Position numbers and translations under genes: made by a program. A stretch of DNA of 40,089 nucleotides from assembly GCA_947624435.1 (NCBI GenBank), contig CANQKE010000024.1:1-40089 (forward strand). Direction: 5' to 3'. The notes below the pieces were generated by a model. The model worked only from the letters and a program-made list of their open reading frames with translations, made no database searches and was not told where the DNA came from. Positions 9,101 through 17,670 of this stretch are shown piece by piece. The stretch comes from an uncultured Ruminiclostridium sp. GTDB taxonomy: Bacteria; Bacillota; Clostridia; Oscillospirales; Ruminococcaceae. Position 1 is the stretch's first letter. Each line of letters begins with the position of its first letter.

Positions 9101-12100
9101 ATCGTTGATGATCTCGCAGGCACCGGACTTAGAATGGTAATGCGCGATGATGAACTGAACAACACATGGGACGGCGATCAAGGCAGAGCAGCCACCTACT
9201 TTAAGGTAGAATATTTCGGCGATATACCTAATGACTGGGGCGAGGGTACACACCAGGGCTACATAGATATTACGGATAAGTTCAAAAAGATAGTTACCTT
9301 AGGCGGTTTCCAACTGTTTATCGACGAGGATAACGAATACAAGAGCACCCATTTGCGTATAACATTCTACACCAAGATAAATAGTGTGGCTGATAAAAAT
9401 AATCAGGAAACCTTTACCAACAAGCTGAATCTGGAGGTTACCGGCACAAAGGAATTTGAAGGCGACTACAGCAGTAAAGAGGTGTCCGGCGGTAGCCTTA
9501 CTTATCAGTCATGGTCATCCGGTTACGGTCTGCGTACGCTTACGCTGAAAAAGGTGAATGAAAACGGAGAACCTCTTGACGGAACAGTATTTAATATCAA
9601 TTATTATAATCCTGATCTTGGCGAATGGCAGGATATCCTGAAGGATACGAATGAATATGGCAATGACCCTAAGGGTGAGTTCACTTATACAGATTTTCCG
9701 TGGGATACTCTTATCACGATAACCGAAACCACACCACATGAAGGTTATCAGCCTAATGAAGAACCGATATATCTTGTATTTATTTCAAAGGATTTTGCTA
9801 AAAAATATGACGGAGATTTTGAAAAAGCCAAGGAGTGGTTCAAAACACAATATCCGGATTATGATGATATCAGATTTGCAGACGAAAACGGCAAAGCTGA
9901 GATAACCGTAAAGAACGAACCTCTCGGCAAAACCGCTTCCGTCACCTTAAACAAGGTTTGGGACGGATTTGACGCCGCCGGACTTTCCACCGATGAAATA
10001 AAAGCGTTCGTCGAAGACACTTTATTTGCGCTCAAAGACAATGACTTGGGAGATACAATCAAGACTGATACCCCGAAGTGGGATTCCGGTAAGGGAACGC
10101 TGACTTTCAGCAGACTTTTGCCCGGCAAGACCTACACCATCACCGAGACCGACTCCTCCGATGGCTATGTGAAGTTTGACGGTACGATCACCGTTGAGGT
10201 CGATGACGACGCAAATGTAACCATTACCGTCGAAGGCGAAGACGCGGTTGTTGATGACAATGTATGCACGATAACCAACTATCAGCTTGGCAAGATAAGG
10301 GTAGATAAGACTTTCGAGGGCAAGACGTTTGCAGAGCTGTCCGCCGCTCAGCGTACGCAGCTTGCCGAGGGAACAAAGTTCGCGCTTTACACCGATCCGG
10401 AGTGTCAGCGTGAAAACAAACCGGCAACGCAGCTTACCGTAGGTGAGGACGGATTTTACGCCGAGTTTACCGATTTGCCTTACGGTAGTTACTATCTTAA
10501 GGAGACTGTTGCGCCCGAAGGCTTCACCAAGAGCGAGGATGTTTACCTGTGCAAAGTAACCAAGACCGGCACTACCTACACGCTTTACATTGATGATGAA
10601 ACGGCTATGGGACCGGCAGACAAGACCTTAAGCATTGAGAATAAGGCTGAGGAAATTGTCACCGGCAGCATAACCGCGGATAAGACTTTTGCCGAAACCG
10701 TTGACAGCGCGATAACACAGTCCATGCTGGACAGCACCGAGTTTACGCTTTATTCCGACTACACCGACGGAATTCTGAGCAAGCCTGTCGGTGAGCCTCA
10801 GACTCTTAACAAGGATAAGCAGGCGGTATTTGCAAATCTTGCACCCGGAACTTATTACCTTGCGGAAACTGCGGCGGCTGACGGCTACCTGCTGGATGGC
10901 ACTATATATAAGTGCGTAATAGGCGCGGACGGCAAAACAACTTATTATAATATAAATAACGAGAAGCAAGACGCGGCAGCTTTTGTCAATGAAAAGATAA
11001 AGCTGGTTATAAATAAGCAGTATGAGGATTGGCAGGAGCTTAAGCTTGACCTTGCAGTTCTGGCGAGCGATACGAGCTTTTTACTCAGCAGGGTAGAGCT
11101 TGACAATACGCTGACCCCGCTTGCCGAGGCAAAGCCTGTTGTCGGCACCGGCAACGAGGTTACCGTTACCTTTGAGACCGGAATGCCCGGTATAGAAAAA
11201 GGCAGCACATTGATCCTTGAAAAGGACACTGAATATGTAATAACCGAGGTCAAAGCACCCGATCGTTACGATAGCAAGGTGAACGCAAAGGGATACAGCT
11301 TCACCATTGATGAGGACGGCAATGTCACTTATTCGGCCGAGGGCAAGACCGGAGTCGGCGCTATGCCTTTCGTTAACGAATACGAGTATCGTCCCGCAGC
11401 GATAGAGTTTACCAAAGAGTACGTCGAAAAAGACTTCTCCGGCATGAGTGAAACCGAGATAAACAAGTGGCTGTCCGGTACTGTATTCGGAATTTATGAG
11501 GGCAGTACGCTGCTTGCTCAGACCAGCCCGGTATGGGACGGCACAAAGGCGGTCGTTACATTTGAAAGCAGAAAGACTTACGGCGATAATGAACTTACAT
11601 TAAAGCTCGGTGGCAGCTACAAAATAGTTGAGACCAAGACCTCAGACGGCTATGAGAACGCCACCGGAATCGCTATAACAGTCGAGTTTGACAGCAAGGG
11701 CAACGCAAAGTATTCCACCGTTGTAGGAACTGCTGCACCCGTTCCCGCAGAAGAACCGGTAGTTATAAAGAACACCGAGATAACGGTTTCTTCCGATGTG
11801 AAGTTGTTTAAGCAATTCTCCGACACCACACTGTCCGAGCTTACCGCCGCGCAGCTTCAGGAGCTTGTTGATTCTACCGATTTCACGCTGTACAGCGACG
11901 AGGATTGCAAGAATACTGTGGTACACGGAAAAGCGACCGCAGATACAAAGAACAACAGAGTTGAGTTTGTATTCACTCACGAGGATATCAAGCCCGGCGG
12001 AGTGTACTATATCAAGGAAACACAAGATCCCTACTACACCGGAGCAGACGGCGATAAGGTCAACTTCACCGCAGACTCTAAGGTGATAAAGGTTACTGTT

Positions 12101-14152
12101 TCCGCAGACGGCAATACTGTCGAGTATTCGATAGACGGAGCTACTGCAGACAATGCGGTAAAGACTGTTGTAAATGACAAGGTCGTTGAGATAAAGACCG
12201 ATATCGAGGTCATTAAGGAATACCTTGACAGCGATGGCAACAGGTCCGATATCAAGGCACTTGACAAGTCGGTACTTGAAGAAACGGTATTCAGTCTTGT
12301 AAAGAAAGGCGAAACGATACCCGTTACCGTATCGCCGGACGCTGACGGCAAGGTGAAATTCACCGAGCTTTCCGATGGAGAATATACGCTGTTGGAATCC
12401 GATTCGGCAGACGGCTATGTAAAGAGCAGAGCGGTTTATACCGTTACTGTGAGCGGTGGCAAGGCAACATTCGCCATGACCGACGGCACGGCAGCTGATT
12501 CTTACTCTAATGATGACAAAATACCGGTATTCATCAATAAGAAGATGCCGCTTGAGATAAAGATCATCAAGCTGTATGGTGATACTGTGCTTGACAAGCT
12601 TCCGCAGAGCACGCTTGAAAAGCTTGCGGCAGATACAATATTCACCCTCTATAAGTCCGCAGAATGCAAAGACGCTGATAAGGTCGCTGTTACCGACGGA
12701 TTGGTATATGAGGACGGCAAGATGTACGTCCGCTTTGACAGCACCGACGGTATTGCTCCCGACAGTTACTACTGGGTAAAGGAAACCGCAGCGCCCGAGG
12801 GATACGAGCTTAGTGATGAGGTCGTAGAGGTTTATATCAGCGAAGACGGCGTTGCAAAATACGGTGAAAAACAACTCGTAGAAACTCCGGAGATAACCAA
12901 CAATAAGCATTATGTCCCCGGAAATATCGAGATAATCAAGGACTATGTCGGCGCAAAGGACGATGAGATCGCCGAACTTGCGGCAGATACGATATTTACT
13001 CTGTACGATAAGTACACGGATAGCGAAAAGCATGCCGTAACTACCGCCGCGCCTAACCTCAACGAGAAGAACGAATGGGTAGTAACATTCACCGATCTTG
13101 AACTCGGCGGAGTATATTACGTTGCCGAAACCAAGTCACCGGAGCTTTATAAGCTCAGTGACAAGGTCTATGTGTTCAGCATAAGCGATACCGGTGAGGT
13201 AAGCTACAAGCTGATCGGTGAGGACGACAGCAAGTACGCTTCCAACATACCCGTATGTCAGAACGAGCTTAAACCGCAGCCTCAGGATATAACGTTTGAA
13301 AAGAAATTTGAGGGCGTTGACCTGTCTAAAGCAGACGCGACAACTATCGAAAATCTGACAAGCGCTGTATTCACGCTGTACAAGGGCAACGCGGCAGTTA
13401 CCACAAAGTCGCTGGAGGTCAAGGACGGCAAGTTTATAGTTACCTTCAATGGTCTTGAGCTTAACACCTACTATAAGATAGCGGAAACCAAAGCGCCCGA
13501 CGGATATCAGCTGCTGGATACGGTGATAAATGTTTATATTAACGCAGAGGGCAATGTGCTTTATGCAGAGGGCGATTCCGAGGATTATGCCGATACCGAT
13601 ATAGTTCTGACCAACCTTAAGAAACAGGAGCAGCCTGAGCCGGAAACTTCTAAGCCCGAGACTTCGGAACCTGAAACTTCTAAGCCCGAGACTTCGGAAC
13701 CTGAAACTTCTAAACCCGAGACTTCGGAACCTGAAACTTCTAAACCCGAAACTTCAGCACCGGAAACCTCCGCACCTGAGACCTCGGCACCTGAGACTTC
13801 GGCACCCGAAACCTCCGCACCTGAGACCTCGGCACCGGAAACCTCCGCTCCTGAGACTTCAGCACCCGAGACTTCAGCACCCGAGACTTCAGCTCCGGAA
13901 ACTACCGTTCCCGAAACTACCAAGCCGGAAACCACTGTTCCCGAAACTACCAAGCCGGAAACCACCGTTCCCGAAACTACCAAGCCGGAAACTACTGTTC
14001 CCGAAACTACCGATACGATAACTGCGGGCGACCACGGCGATAATCAGCAGGATAACCCGATAACCGGCGTAGTTCTCTCAGGCGGTTCGGTTGCGATAGG
14101 TTCGCTCATTGCGATGGCGGCAGCTTTCGCACTTAAAAAGAAAAAGAAATAA
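6101..14152 (+). CDS. Giant NPxTG-anchored Cna-B/SpaA repeat surface adhesin
   Basis: A 2683-residue secreted wall protein. Residues 1-37 form a signal peptide (MKKR, hydrophobic core, FAGAAS). Residues ~38-1140 contain several modules reminiscent of collagen-binding/MSCRAMM Ig-like folds; examples are the IEWTVTIDADNF, FTWNFTFDDISKKY and IKWVVEFNPAGKDMGG segments, each followed by a D-rich strand. Residues ~1146-2505 hold eleven Cna-B/SpaA-type domains, starting near 1146, 1277, 1396, 1520, 1633, 1766, 1892, 2029, 2150, 2273 and 2394. Most have an early Lys strand and a late YxLxETxAPxGY-type Glu strand, the usual intramolecular isopeptide pair. Residues 2515-2639 are 25 PETS/PETT pentapeptides. 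NPITG (2652-2656), a membrane segment and KKKKK form the sorting signal. It is transcribed alone between a promoter and a strong terminator. No sortase is in the window. The ligand is unknown. Confidence 0.9.
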   Translation: MKKRVIALITSFVLVLQSILPTGLTALLPGLFAGAASYTGTDSNCVSSVEVQVQGNEGTGAVDVDINVNVTPANGAITNTVIGKDSTGKDVTVEELRSQVKQIYEQSHGEGSFPNNKDMLTPGAFGELKGIVDSLIGQYGWNDVPEVSTKLRVRKSVSEHAGDKEVSEKTVGDIVIPDNLRNGTIEFFDEKNNAKYEAGEWHIKEDGDYYEIEVKLKKDVLFWEQDPFGFTIETKINNDGEDDIDWNVDVKDGDVEAEIVIDAKRPSKADDYSLKKDVGTSDSPFGMTFTATVTANGDNTLKGGKFSDSSIIKNDWEGYDAATLYSVTVKYEDGTTKEFTKDELNALIDEDGNFIYEFTEESKKAYIILEYSATDDYMKEKYKSINDSKDGQGGSAGSNGYSNIAHFTPSDPDSSPKDDTAYANMGSVQLVDKSGAPSQGDSQKIEWTVTIDADNFNYENPYFLDYFQSENQELEAGATVTVNGQSFTLGTTVKAESVEAMTAAQAKSLLGDQKAVLVETSDGKKGFLLDLTGVKQGEKIVIRYSTDAAQFDEDGNAVADNDGELLTDKITAETPDGKKHENDTIKGITDHEKVTTKTNPIEKTKKGFDPASGLFTWNFTFDDISKKYDYAIIKDTPDGSQIFPEFYTADGNTITLSAISNKTGEASADNNITLAYKGSTVPDKDSITADSQGYYVSEDGKQLTIVLYNVTGEYKYTFQLKTKLSGGDFLDDNYNIDEHYTDQEWDHRTWYPNSGTNYLSGKVHNDVLVETDTGEFFGYAEDSASAARLWKNINNNDYGYVGTADFVTNAKKYNGTFNYEIIVNPYCFDIDVESFNDVLPVGTSLLSVDDVVVHDISYSDNSSIKTYSGDDISSVLNWTTTEGTAAYNGSTKLYSADKINFTFTEENPISKCYIIHLTVKVDDDFASDYLGDSDKPEVQFKNHTTLTGEINGEKFTDTQAANGIVQYDDVTKEGQVDGTANAIKWVVEFNPAGKDMGGMTIVDDLAGTGLRMVMRDDELNNTWDGDQGRAATYFKVEYFGDIPNDWGEGTHQGYIDITDKFKKIVTLGGFQLFIDEDNEYKSTHLRITFYTKINSVADKNNQETFTNKLNLEVTGTKEFEGDYSSKEVSGGSLTYQSWSSGYGLRTLTLKKVNENGEPLDGTVFNINYYNPDLGEWQDILKDTNEYGNDPKGEFTYTDFPWDTLITITETTPHEGYQPNEEPIYLVFISKDFAKKYDGDFEKAKEWFKTQYPDYDDIRFADENGKAEITVKNEPLGKTASVTLNKVWDGFDAAGLSTDEIKAFVEDTLFALKDNDLGDTIKTDTPKWDSGKGTLTFSRLLPGKTYTITETDSSDGYVKFDGTITVEVDDDANVTITVEGEDAVVDDNVCTITNYQLGKIRVDKTFEGKTFAELSAAQRTQLAEGTKFALYTDPECQRENKPATQLTVGEDGFYAEFTDLPYGSYYLKETVAPEGFTKSEDVYLCKVTKTGTTYTLYIDDETAMGPADKTLSIENKAEEIVTGSITADKTFAETVDSAITQSMLDSTEFTLYSDYTDGILSKPVGEPQTLNKDKQAVFANLAPGTYYLAETAAADGYLLDGTIYKCVIGADGKTTYYNINNEKQDAAAFVNEKIKLVINKQYEDWQELKLDLAVLASDTSFLLSRVELDNTLTPLAEAKPVVGTGNEVTVTFETGMPGIEKGSTLILEKDTEYVITEVKAPDRYDSKVNAKGYSFTIDEDGNVTYSAEGKTGVGAMPFVNEYEYRPAAIEFTKEYVEKDFSGMSETEINKWLSGTVFGIYEGSTLLAQTSPVWDGTKAVVTFESRKTYGDNELTLKLGGSYKIVETKTSDGYENATGIAITVEFDSKGNAKYSTVVGTAAPVPAEEPVVIKNTEITVSSDVKLFKQFSDTTLSELTAAQLQELVDSTDFTLYSDEDCKNTVVHGKATADTKNNRVEFVFTHEDIKPGGVYYIKETQDPYYTGADGDKVNFTADSKVIKVTVSADGNTVEYSIDGATADNAVKTVVNDKVVEIKTDIEVIKEYLDSDGNRSDIKALDKSVLEETVFSLVKKGETIPVTVSPDADGKVKFTELSDGEYTLLESDSADGYVKSRAVYTVTVSGGKATFAMTDGTAADSYSNDDKIPVFINKKMPLEIKIIKLYGDTVLDKLPQSTLEKLAADTIFTLYKSAECKDADKVAVTDGLVYEDGKMYVRFDSTDGIAPDSYYWVKETAAPEGYELSDEVVEVYISEDGVAKYGEKQLVETPEITNNKHYVPGNIEIIKDYVGAKDDEIAELAADTIFTLYDKYTDSEKHAVTTAAPNLNEKNEWVVTFTDLELGGVYYVAETKSPELYKLSDKVYVFSISDTGEVSYKLIGEDDSKYASNIPVCQNELKPQPQDITFEKKFEGVDLSKADATTIENLTSAVFTLYKGNAAVTTKSLEVKDGKFIVTFNGLELNTYYKIAETKAPDGYQLLDTVINVYINAEGNVLYAEGDSEDYADTDIVLTNLKKQEQPEPETSKPETSEPETSKPETSEPETSKPETSEPETSKPETSAPETSAPETSAPETSAPETSAPETSAPETSAPETSAPETSAPETSAPETTVPETTKPETTVPETTKPETTVPETTKPETTVPETTDTITAGDHGDNQQDNPITGVVLSGGSVAIGSLIAMAAAFALKKKKK
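13643..14017 (+). repeat. Tandem 15/30-bp repeat encoding the PETS/PETT stalk
   Basis: Twenty-five in-frame 15-base units. Seven alternate ETSKP and ETSEP (near-identical 30-base pairs from 13643), ten encode ETSAP (13748-13897), and eight are ETT units, mostly alternating ETTVP and ETTKP, ending in ETTDT (13898-14017). The three blocks differ in codon choice and appear to have expanded separately. Such tracts lengthen and shorten by slippage without breaking the frame. The reverse strand is also open here, purely because of the repeat. Confidence 0.95.
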
Positions 14153-14226
14153 CTTTTCCGATGATTCGGATATCTAACAAATGATTTTTAACTTTTACAA
14201 GAGGTTTATCGATCTCTAAAACTATT

Positions 14227-14269
14227 GATCCCGCTTACTGAAAATAATGCAAGCGGGATCTTCTTTTTA
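14227..14269 (+). terminator. Strong terminator after the adhesin gene
   Basis: GATCCCGCTT (14227-14236) pairs perfectly with AAGCGGGATC (14251-14260) across a 14-nt loop, followed by TTCTTTTTA. This is a classic intrinsic terminator that isolates the adhesin gene. Confidence 0.93.
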
Positions 14270-14312
14270 TCATTCGACATTATGTTTTTGATTTTTGAAA
14301 TTTTACAAAAAT

Positions 14313-14340
14313 TTGTTTTGGAATTATCATATTTTATACA
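14313..14340 (+). promoter_or_regulatory. Possible promoter of the VTC-DUF4956-lipoprotein operon
   Basis: TTGTTT (14313-14318), 16-base spacer, TATACA (14335-14340). It is a weak match, but it is the only candidate between the upstream terminator and ATG 14393, in a very AT-rich stretch. Confidence 0.35.
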
Positions 14341-14392
14341 CAATTAGATGTTAAACTATCCAACGTAATCAGAAAATCGAAAGGAGCAGGCA

Positions 14393-15148
14393 ATGTCTTA
14401 TCTGAACACATTTAAGCGAAAAGAACTTAAATTTGCGCTCAGCGAGGAAAAATTCCGCAGCCTTTGGGAAAGACTCGAGGGAATGGTGCTTGCGGACAAA
14501 TACGCCAAGGAAACTGTATCGAACATCTATTTTGACAATGACTATGACGAATTGATACGAACCTCGCTGTCAAAGCCCGTGTATAAGGAAAAACTGCGGC
14601 TAAGATGCTACGGTGTGCCGGATGATAGCACGACGGCTTTTGCGGAGATAAAGAAAAAGTATAAGGGCATAGTTTATAAACGGCGCGAGTGCATGAGCTA
14701 CGCCGAGGCGTATAACTGGCTGGTAAACGGCGCTGCTCCGTTACAAAAAACGCAGGTGACCGGAGAGATAGATTACATTATAAAAAAATACTCGCTTTAT
14801 CCCAAGATAGCGATATTCTACGACAGAACGGCATATTACGCAAAGGACGACGAGGAATTTCGCATAACGTTTGACAGCAACATACGCAGCAGGACGACGC
14901 AGCTTGATCTAAGAATGGGAACTTTCGGCGAGCTGCTGGAGGATCAGCCGTATTGCGTAATGGAGATAAAGGCGGTCGGCGCGGTACCGGTCTGGCTCAC
15001 CGATATACTTTCCGAGCGGCAGATATATCTGGGCTCGTTTTCAAAGTACGGCAGTATATATAATCAAAGTATCTGTTCTAAAACGGACGGTGCGGCTCAA
15101 AAAAACAAGGATAGTGAGGATAACAGCAAATGTTTTCAAGTGTCATAA
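14393..15148 (+). CDS. VTC-domain polyphosphate polymerase-like protein
   Basis: A 251-residue protein matching the VTC domain in its characteristic series of basic and acidic strands: FKRKELKF at the start, VSNIYFDN, KEKLRLRCYG, FAEIKKKYKGIVYKRR, FYDRTAYY, FRITFDSNIRSR and VMEIKA near the end. This is the triphosphate-tunnel fold of yeast Vtc4, which polymerises phosphate from ATP. The bacterial homologues are largely untested, and other substrates such as glycan-linked phosphates are possible. ATG 14393 follows AAGGAGCAGG. It overlaps the next gene by 19 bases. No membrane segment is evident; the partner membrane protein next door may provide the anchor. Confidence 0.82.
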   Translation: MSYLNTFKRKELKFALSEEKFRSLWERLEGMVLADKYAKETVSNIYFDNDYDELIRTSLSKPVYKEKLRLRCYGVPDDSTTAFAEIKKKYKGIVYKRRECMSYAEAYNWLVNGAAPLQKTQVTGEIDYIIKKYSLYPKIAIFYDRTAYYAKDDEEFRITFDSNIRSRTTQLDLRMGTFGELLEDQPYCVMEIKAVGAVPVWLTDILSERQIYLGSFSKYGSIYNQSICSKTDGAAQKNKDSEDNSKCFQVS

Positions 15149-15804
15149 ACCAGGCGGAGGGGCTGACCTTACAGTCAAGCTTGATATGTATTCTTTCGTC
15201 GATCGCGCTGGGTCTGCTGGCGGCGGTGGCGTACCGTATAAATAACCGCCATGCCTCAAAAAATATGTTGGTATCGCTTATGGTGCTGCCGGTGCTGGTG
15301 CAGGCGGTCATTATGCTGGTAAACGGCTCGGTAGGGGCGGGTATCGCGGTAATGGGCGCGTTCAATCTGGTAAGATTCCGCTCCACCCCGGGAAATTCCC
15401 GCGATATATGCTATATTTTTTATGCTATGGGACTGGGACTTGCTACCGGAATGGGATATATCGGCTTTGCGGTGCTCCTTGCGTTCGCCGCGGGCATAAT
15501 ACTGGTGGTAGTCAGCTTTATCCCCGGACTTTCGCAAAACAGCGCGGCAAAGTTACTTAGAATTTCCATCCCGGAAAATCTCGACTACAACGGCTGTTTT
15601 GACGATATATTCAGTGAATATTGCGGCAAGGCGAACCTTATTCAGGCAAGATCCGCCGGAATGGGAACAATGTTCGATCTAAGATACGAGATAATCGAAA
15701 AGGACGCTAAACGCGAAAAAGAGATGATAGATAAATTGCGCTGCCGCAACGGAAATCTCCCGATTTCATGCGGGATAATGCCCGCTAATCCGGAAGAGCT
15801 TTAA
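15130..15804 (+). CDS. DUF4956 membrane protein
   Basis: A 224-residue protein with about four to five membrane segments in the first ~140 residues and a soluble C-terminal domain. FNLVRFRSTPGNSRDICYIF followed by GLGLATGMG is the conserved DUF4956 core. The function is unknown. These proteins are recurrently encoded beside VTC-domain proteins and beside CotH or Cthe_2159-like surface proteins, as here. It starts inside the end of the VTC gene (19-base overlap), which suggests translational coupling and a joint membrane complex. Confidence 0.85.
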   Translation: MFSSVINQAEGLTLQSSLICILSSIALGLLAAVAYRINNRHASKNMLVSLMVLPVLVQAVIMLVNGSVGAGIAVMGAFNLVRFRSTPGNSRDICYIFYAMGLGLATGMGYIGFAVLLAFAAGIILVVVSFIPGLSQNSAAKLLRISIPENLDYNGCFDDIFSEYCGKANLIQARSAGMGTMFDLRYEIIEKDAKREKEMIDKLRCRNGNLPISCGIMPANPEEL

Positions 15805-15821
15805 CAAAAAGGAGAAATATT

Positions 15822-17666
15822 ATGAAAAAGAAAAGCATACTTGTGCTGCTTAGTTTATGCGTTTTGCTGTGTGGCTGTGAATATGAAAACACCGCTTCGT
15901 CGGAACAGGAAAACAGCGATGTTTCCGGCAATACGTCCGTTACGTCAGTCGAAAGCGGCGGGGAAGATCCCACGGCAAGCAGTACCGCAACTTCTTCGCA
16001 GAGTACGGCAGCGAACGCCGATACGAAAATTTCCTTTGACAGTTCTTCGGTGAATATAACAGGTAAAAACGCAAAAGCGGACGGCAGCGTTGTGACGATA
16101 ACCGGAGCGGGCGTGTATGAACTCAGCGGCAGCGGTGACGGTCAGGTCGTTATAGAGGCGGGAAAGGACGATAAGGTGACTCTGATATTAAACGGTCTTG
16201 ATTTAACCTGCGCCTCATCCGCGCCGATATATTGCATAAACGCCGACACGCTGACCGTTGAGCTGGCCGACGGCTCGCAAAACACACTGACCGACGGAGA
16301 AAATTACACTCTTGCGAGCGGCAAGGACGAGCCGGACGCCGCGCTTTTCAGCAAGGACGATACCGTTATAACAGGCGGCGGTTCGCTGACAATAACGGCA
16401 AACTATAAGGACGGGATAAAGTGTAAGGACAGTTTGGAGATAACCGGCGGGAATATCACCGTCAACTCGGCCGACGACGGAATAACAGGCAAGGACAGCC
16501 TTGTGATAAACGGCGGCAGCATTACCGTAAAAAGCGGCGGCGACGGGCTTAAATCCACCGAGGCCGACGACGCGCAGCTCGGATATATCACGCTGGACGG
16601 CGGCACTTTCAACATTAACGCAGAGGGTGACGCTGTACAGGCGCAGACTGCGCTTACCGTAAACGGCGGGGAATACACTGTAGTTACCGGCGGCGGCAGC
16701 GCGGGGGTACAGCATTCCGATACGGGAAATTTCGGCGGAGGAAGATTTGACAGGTTCTCCGCCGACGGAAATTCTCCGTTCGACTTTGATACCATGACCG
16801 ACGATTCCGGCAGTAATACGAGCACCAAGGCGTTCAAAGCCGATACCTCGATAACCGTAAATAACGGCACATTCAGCATAGACAGCGCGGACGACGCTTT
16901 CCATTCCGCCGATGTTACTATAAACGCAGGAGAAATTTCAATCTCCACCGGAGACGACGCTTTCCACGCCGATAATAAGCTGACGGTGTCGGGAGGAAAT
17001 ATAGAGATCCCGTCCTGTTACGAGGGTCTGGAGGGCATGACGATAGATATAACCGGCGGCACGGCAGCTCTTACCGCGCTTGACGACGGGTTAAACGCCG
17101 CGGGCGGAGATAACGCCGGAGCGTGGGGCTTTGATCCGGAGGGCTCGGAGGATTATTATATCAATATCACCGACGGAGATATCACGGTCAACGCGTCCGG
17201 CGACGGCATAGATTCCAACGGCAGCGTGACCATGAGCGGCGGCAGGCTTATAGTTTACGGCCCTACTAACAGCGGCAACGGCGCGCTTGATTATCAGATG
17301 AGTTTCAAGCTGACGGGCGGCACGCTTATCGCTTTGGGTGCGGTCGGAATGGCTCAGACCCCGTCCGAATCGTCGCAGCCATGCTATTCGCTGAATTCCG
17401 ATGTTGCGGCAAATACCGAAATATCTGTGAAAGACTCTTCCGGTAATAAGGTACTCAGCACCGTTACTCCTAAAAACTGCCAGTCGATAATAGTATCCTC
17501 TCCCGAGCTTAAAGCGGGTACCGAATATACCGTATATTCGGGAGAAAACGCTATTGACAGCTTTACCGCCGAAAACGGCGTTACAGGCACTACCGCGGGA
17601 GGCATGGGAGGCCCCGGAGGCGGTATGGGCGGCTTCGGCGGACGCGGCGACAGACCTATGTGGTAA
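15822..17666 (+). CDS. Cthe_2159-like carbohydrate-binding lipoprotein (beta-helix)
   Basis: A 614-residue lipoprotein. The N-terminus MKKKSILVLLSLCVLLCGC is a lipoprotein signal with the modified cysteine at C19. A Ser/Thr/Glu-rich linker (~20-65) follows, then a long run of ITGGxxxINxADDGIxGxxxLxINGG-type rungs typical of a right-handed beta-helix like the polysaccharide-binding Cthe_2159 family. D-D-G/A pairs at turns probably bind calcium. The last ~25 residues are Gly-rich (GGMGGPGGGMGGFGGRGDR) and include an RGD triplet that may be accidental. GGAG precedes ATG 15822 by a normal distance, and 17 bases separate it from the DUF4956 gene. It probably binds pectin- or cellulose-like glycans at the cell surface. 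Confidence 0.83.
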   Translation: MKKKSILVLLSLCVLLCGCEYENTASSEQENSDVSGNTSVTSVESGGEDPTASSTATSSQSTAANADTKISFDSSSVNITGKNAKADGSVVTITGAGVYELSGSGDGQVVIEAGKDDKVTLILNGLDLTCASSAPIYCINADTLTVELADGSQNTLTDGENYTLASGKDEPDAALFSKDDTVITGGGSLTITANYKDGIKCKDSLEITGGNITVNSADDGITGKDSLVINGGSITVKSGGDGLKSTEADDAQLGYITLDGGTFNINAEGDAVQAQTALTVNGGEYTVVTGGGSAGVQHSDTGNFGGGRFDRFSADGNSPFDFDTMTDDSGSNTSTKAFKADTSITVNNGTFSIDSADDAFHSADVTINAGEISISTGDDAFHADNKLTVSGGNIEIPSCYEGLEGMTIDITGGTAALTALDDGLNAAGGDNAGAWGFDPEGSEDYYINITDGDITVNASGDGIDSNGSVTMSGGRLIVYGPTNSGNGALDYQMSFKLTGGTLIALGAVGMAQTPSESSQPCYSLNSDVAANTEISVKDSSGNKVLSTVTPKNCQSIIVSSPELKAGTEYTVYSGENAIDSFTAENGVTGTTAGGMGGPGGGMGGFGGRGDRPMW

Positions 17667-17670
17667 AATT

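Noticed and set aside
11642-13033. 463-codon minus-strand open frame inside the adhesin gene
   Set aside because: It arises from the repetitive Cna-B coding sequence; low-complexity product, no ribosome binding site or promoter.
13585-13983. Minus-strand 132-codon frame made of EVSG/VVSG repeats
   Set aside because: A direct mirror of the 15-base PETS/PETT repeat; not an independent gene.
13643-14017. CRISPR-like 30-bp tandem repeats
   Set aside because: Units are adjacent, in frame and encode a Pro/Glu/Thr/Ser stalk.
17611-17666. RGD cell-attachment motif at the C-terminus of the lipoprotein
   Set aside because: It sits in a low-complexity Gly-rich tail (GGRGDR), where such a triplet can easily arise by chance.
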